Position numbers and translations under genes: made by a program
Notes under the pieces: model-generated
Seen by the model: only the letters and a program-made list of their open reading frames with translations
Database searches by the model: none
Told to the model about the DNA's origin: nothing
Assembly: GCA_021815935.1 (NCBI GenBank)
Contig: JAKAZH010000085.1
Span: 1-7,565, forward strand
DNA length: 7,565 bases
Reading direction: 5' to 3'
From: Actinomycetes bacterium
GTDB lineage: Bacteria > Actinomycetota > Acidimicrobiia > Acidimicrobiales > Palsa-688
Shown here: one piece after another, positions 6,002 through 7,565 of the stretch
Position numbering within the stretch: position 1 is the first letter of the stretch
How the letters are laid out: each line of letters starts with the position of its first letter

Positions 6002-7450
6002 CTATTCCTCGCGGCGGTCGCGGTCTGCAAACGAGGCCACGGTGGTCGTCCATTCTTTTATTCGGTCGATCACATCGTCGTCTCTGTCAACTGCGTTTAT
6101 TCGAAGACCGCGTCGAGTACCCCAAGCGGCGGCGACACTCGTCGGGGAACGCCCGGTCACAGCAGCGGCCGCCTGCACCGCCGCGCCCAACGCGACCAGC
6201 TCCGAGGCGTCGGGGACGACGAGCGGCCTGGCGGAGAGACGGCCGATCACCTCCCGCCACACCTTGCTCCGGGCTCCTCCGCCGATGACAATTAGAGGGG
6301 AAGCGTCGTCGATCGATGCCCAACCGGCGAGGCTGTCGAGCGCTGCTAGTAGAGTCGCAGCCGCCCCCTCGTAGGCCGCTTGAAGCACTGACCTTGGATC
6401 GGTGTCGTGGCGGACACCCACCAAAGCTCCTGAGGCGCTAGGACGATTCGGGATGCGCTCGCCGTCAAGCCACGGCAGGAACACCACCCCGTCTGACGGT
6501 GCGACCTCCCCGCGATCCAAGCCGAGAATCCGTGCCACCGAATCCACGGCGAGGGTTGCGTTTAGCGTGCAGGCGAGAGGAAGGTAGGCGCCGTCTGCGC
6601 TGGCGAACCCGGCAACGATACCGGTTGGATCGCAGCTCGGCCGCCCAGCAACGGCGTAAACAGTCCCGGACGTTCCGAGTGACACCGCGACGTCACCCGG
6701 TTGCAGACCAAGCCCGAGGGCGGCCGCCGCGTTGTCGCCGGCACCGACCGCGACGACGGCCCCCCCGGCGAGACCGAACGTTTCAGCCGCCCCGGCGCAG
6801 ACGTACCCTGCGGTCTCGTCGCCGCGATGCACCGTCGGGAGTTGCGAACGATCGAGGCGCACCGCGCCTAGCGACAGGACCTCATCGACATAGTCCTCGG
6901 CGTTCGGACTCCACCATCCTGTTCCCGACGCGTCGCTGCGGTCGGTGACAAGCGGTCCGCCTGTCAGAAGTGCCGTGAGGTAGTCATGGGGAAGGCAAAC
7001 CCAGCGCGCCCGCCCGCAAAGTTCCGGCTCGGATTCGCGCAGCCAAGCCCAGGACGCGACAGTAAACGCCGGGGTGAGCACAGAACCGACAGTCGAAGCG
7101 CATCGCGGCGGACCGCCGAGTTCCCTGACGAGCGCCGATGCTTCAGTCCCGGCTCGCGTGTCGTTCCACAGGATCGCCGGGCGCAGCACATGACGCTGAT
7201 CGTCAAGGACTACAAGGCCGTGCTGCTGGCCCGCGACCGATACCGCAGCCACGTCACCGCCCAATCCGGTTGCGGCCACACACGCCGACAAGGCGTCCGC
7301 CCAGACTGCAGGGTTGGTCTCGCGCGCTCCCGCTGTCCCGCCGACGGAGTGGGGGGCGGCAGCCTCGCCGACGACCGTTCCGTCGTCGGCGTCGACGATC
7401 AGCACCTTCGTGGACTGCGTCGAGCAATCCACCCCAGCCACCAAGGTCAC
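6002..7450 (-). CDS. xylB: Xylulokinase-like FGGY carbohydrate kinase
   Basis: Cytoplasmic kinase expected to phosphorylate D-xylulose with ATP to D-xylulose 5-phosphate, feeding the pentose phosphate pathway. At 482 residues it has normal length. N-terminal FGGY domain: GVDCSTQSTK (6-15), with Asp8 in the phosphate loop, the xylulokinase-type sugar motif SVAGQQHGLV (71-80; E. coli has GQMHG), and WNDTR (95-99). The C-terminal domain has VGAGDN (235-240) with likely catalytic base Asp239, adenine-site SLGTSGTVYAV (257-267), LPWLDGERIPNRP (325-337) and IGGGARSKVWR (389-399). No key residue is missing. The GTG at 7450 has AGGGAG six bases upstream. It may be translationally coupled to a gene at the window edge. 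No xylose isomerase is visible, so another ketopentose or a related polyol-pathway sugar cannot be excluded. A strong promoter separates it from the transporter operon. Confidence 0.9.
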   Translation of the reverse strand: MTLVAGVDCSTQSTKVLIVDADDGTVVGEAAAPHSVGGTAGARETNPAVWADALSACVAATGLGGDVAAVSVAGQQHGLVVLDDQRHVLRPAILWNDTRAGTEASALVRELGGPPRCASTVGSVLTPAFTVASWAWLRESEPELCGRARWVCLPHDYLTALLTGGPLVTDRSDASGTGWWSPNAEDYVDEVLSLGAVRLDRSQLPTVHRGDETAGYVCAGAAETFGLAGGAVVAVGAGDNAAAALGLGLQPGDVAVSLGTSGTVYAVAGRPSCDPTGIVAGFASADGAYLPLACTLNATLAVDSVARILGLDRGEVAPSDGVVFLPWLDGERIPNRPSASGALVGVRHDTDPRSVLQAAYEGAAATLLAALDSLAGWASIDDASPLIVIGGGARSKVWREVIGRLSARPLVVPDASELVALGAAVQAAAAVTGRSPTSVAAAWGTRRGLRINAVDRDDDVIDRIKEWTTTVASFADRDRREE

Positions 7451-7565
7451 CTCATGCTCCCTGGTTCGCCTACAGGCAGCGCACGGCCGTCGAGATTGAC
7501 GGTGGGCAGTTGACGGCGATGGGCTTGAGGTCTACGTTTGCTGCGACGCCTGAAGGTTTCGATTT
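7447..7565 (-). CDS. Possible 3' end of an unidentified upstream gene
   Basis: One minus-strand frame is open from the window edge for 38 codons and ends at TGA 7449-7447, overlapping the kinase GTG as GTGA, the junction style also seen at both ATPase-permease joins. The translated tail ends in LDGRALPVGEPGSMR and is Arg-rich before that (FRRRSKRRPQAHRRQ). I do not recognise it. Third-position GC is only moderate, and a second frame is also open until TAG at 7472-7470, so this stretch might instead be a short upstream region after another gene end. Low confidence. Confidence 0.25.
   Translation of the reverse strand, partial: IETFRRRSKRRPQAHRRQLPTVNLDGRALPVGEPGSMR
7457..7462 (-). promoter_or_regulatory. 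Ribosome binding site of xylB
   Basis: AGGGAG on the minus strand, six bases before the GTG at 7450. It supports the GTG start; the nearby ATG at 7455 is out of frame with the kinase. Confidence 0.65.

Noticed and set aside
6986..7513. Plus-strand open frame of 175 codons opposite xylB
   Set aside because: Arg/Ser/Pro-rich translation typical of an antisense frame of a GC-rich gene; the kinase motifs are on the other strand.

Overview
The window is GC-rich (about 60%) and every gene I can support lies on the minus strand, so it reads from high to low coordinates. Codon use with mostly G/C third positions, GTG starts, 4-base GTGA gene overlaps, and an Ala/Ser/Thr-rich lipoprotein leader ending in ...ACGSSS point to an actinobacterium (Actinomycetota). 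I cannot place the genus.

Layout in transcription order. (1) 7565-7451: window edge, with possibly the last 38 codons of an unidentified gene that ends in a GTGA overlap with the next. (2) 7450-6002: FGGY-family xylulokinase (xylB-like). (3) 6001-5914: a compact control region. It holds a good sigma70-type promoter (TTGACG, 17-base spacer, TATAGT), an 8-bp inverted repeat around the -35 box, and a 20-bp near-palindrome just after the expected transcription start. (4) 5913-5284: PadR-family winged-helix regulator. (5) 5239-3680: lipoprotein substrate-binding protein of the SBP_bac_5 (peptide/nickel/oligosaccharide) family. (6) 3679-3514: a 166-base gap with small inverted repeats. (7) 3513-1435: one protein carrying both ABC ATPase domains (DppD-DppF or YejF/GsiA-like fusion). 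(8) 1438-500: DppB-type permease. (9) 503-1: DppC-type permease, cut by the window edge.

Genes 4 to 9 look like one operon. The PadR protein probably represses its own promoter and so the whole importer. The lipoprotein captures a solute outside the membrane, the two permeases form the channel, and the fused ATPase supplies both nucleotide-binding sites. The substrate cannot be read from sequence. The family mostly moves di- and oligopeptides, but members also import oligosaccharides, nickel chelates and other compounds. The xylulokinase next door makes a pentose-containing or plant-derived substrate worth testing, but the strong promoter between them means they may be unrelated.

I see no mobile element, CRISPR array, rRNA or tRNA, and no clearly novel system. 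The most unusual structural signals are a perfect 12-bp-arm inverted repeat inside the fused ATPase gene, exactly at the junction of its two halves, and the promoter/operator arrangement ahead of padR.
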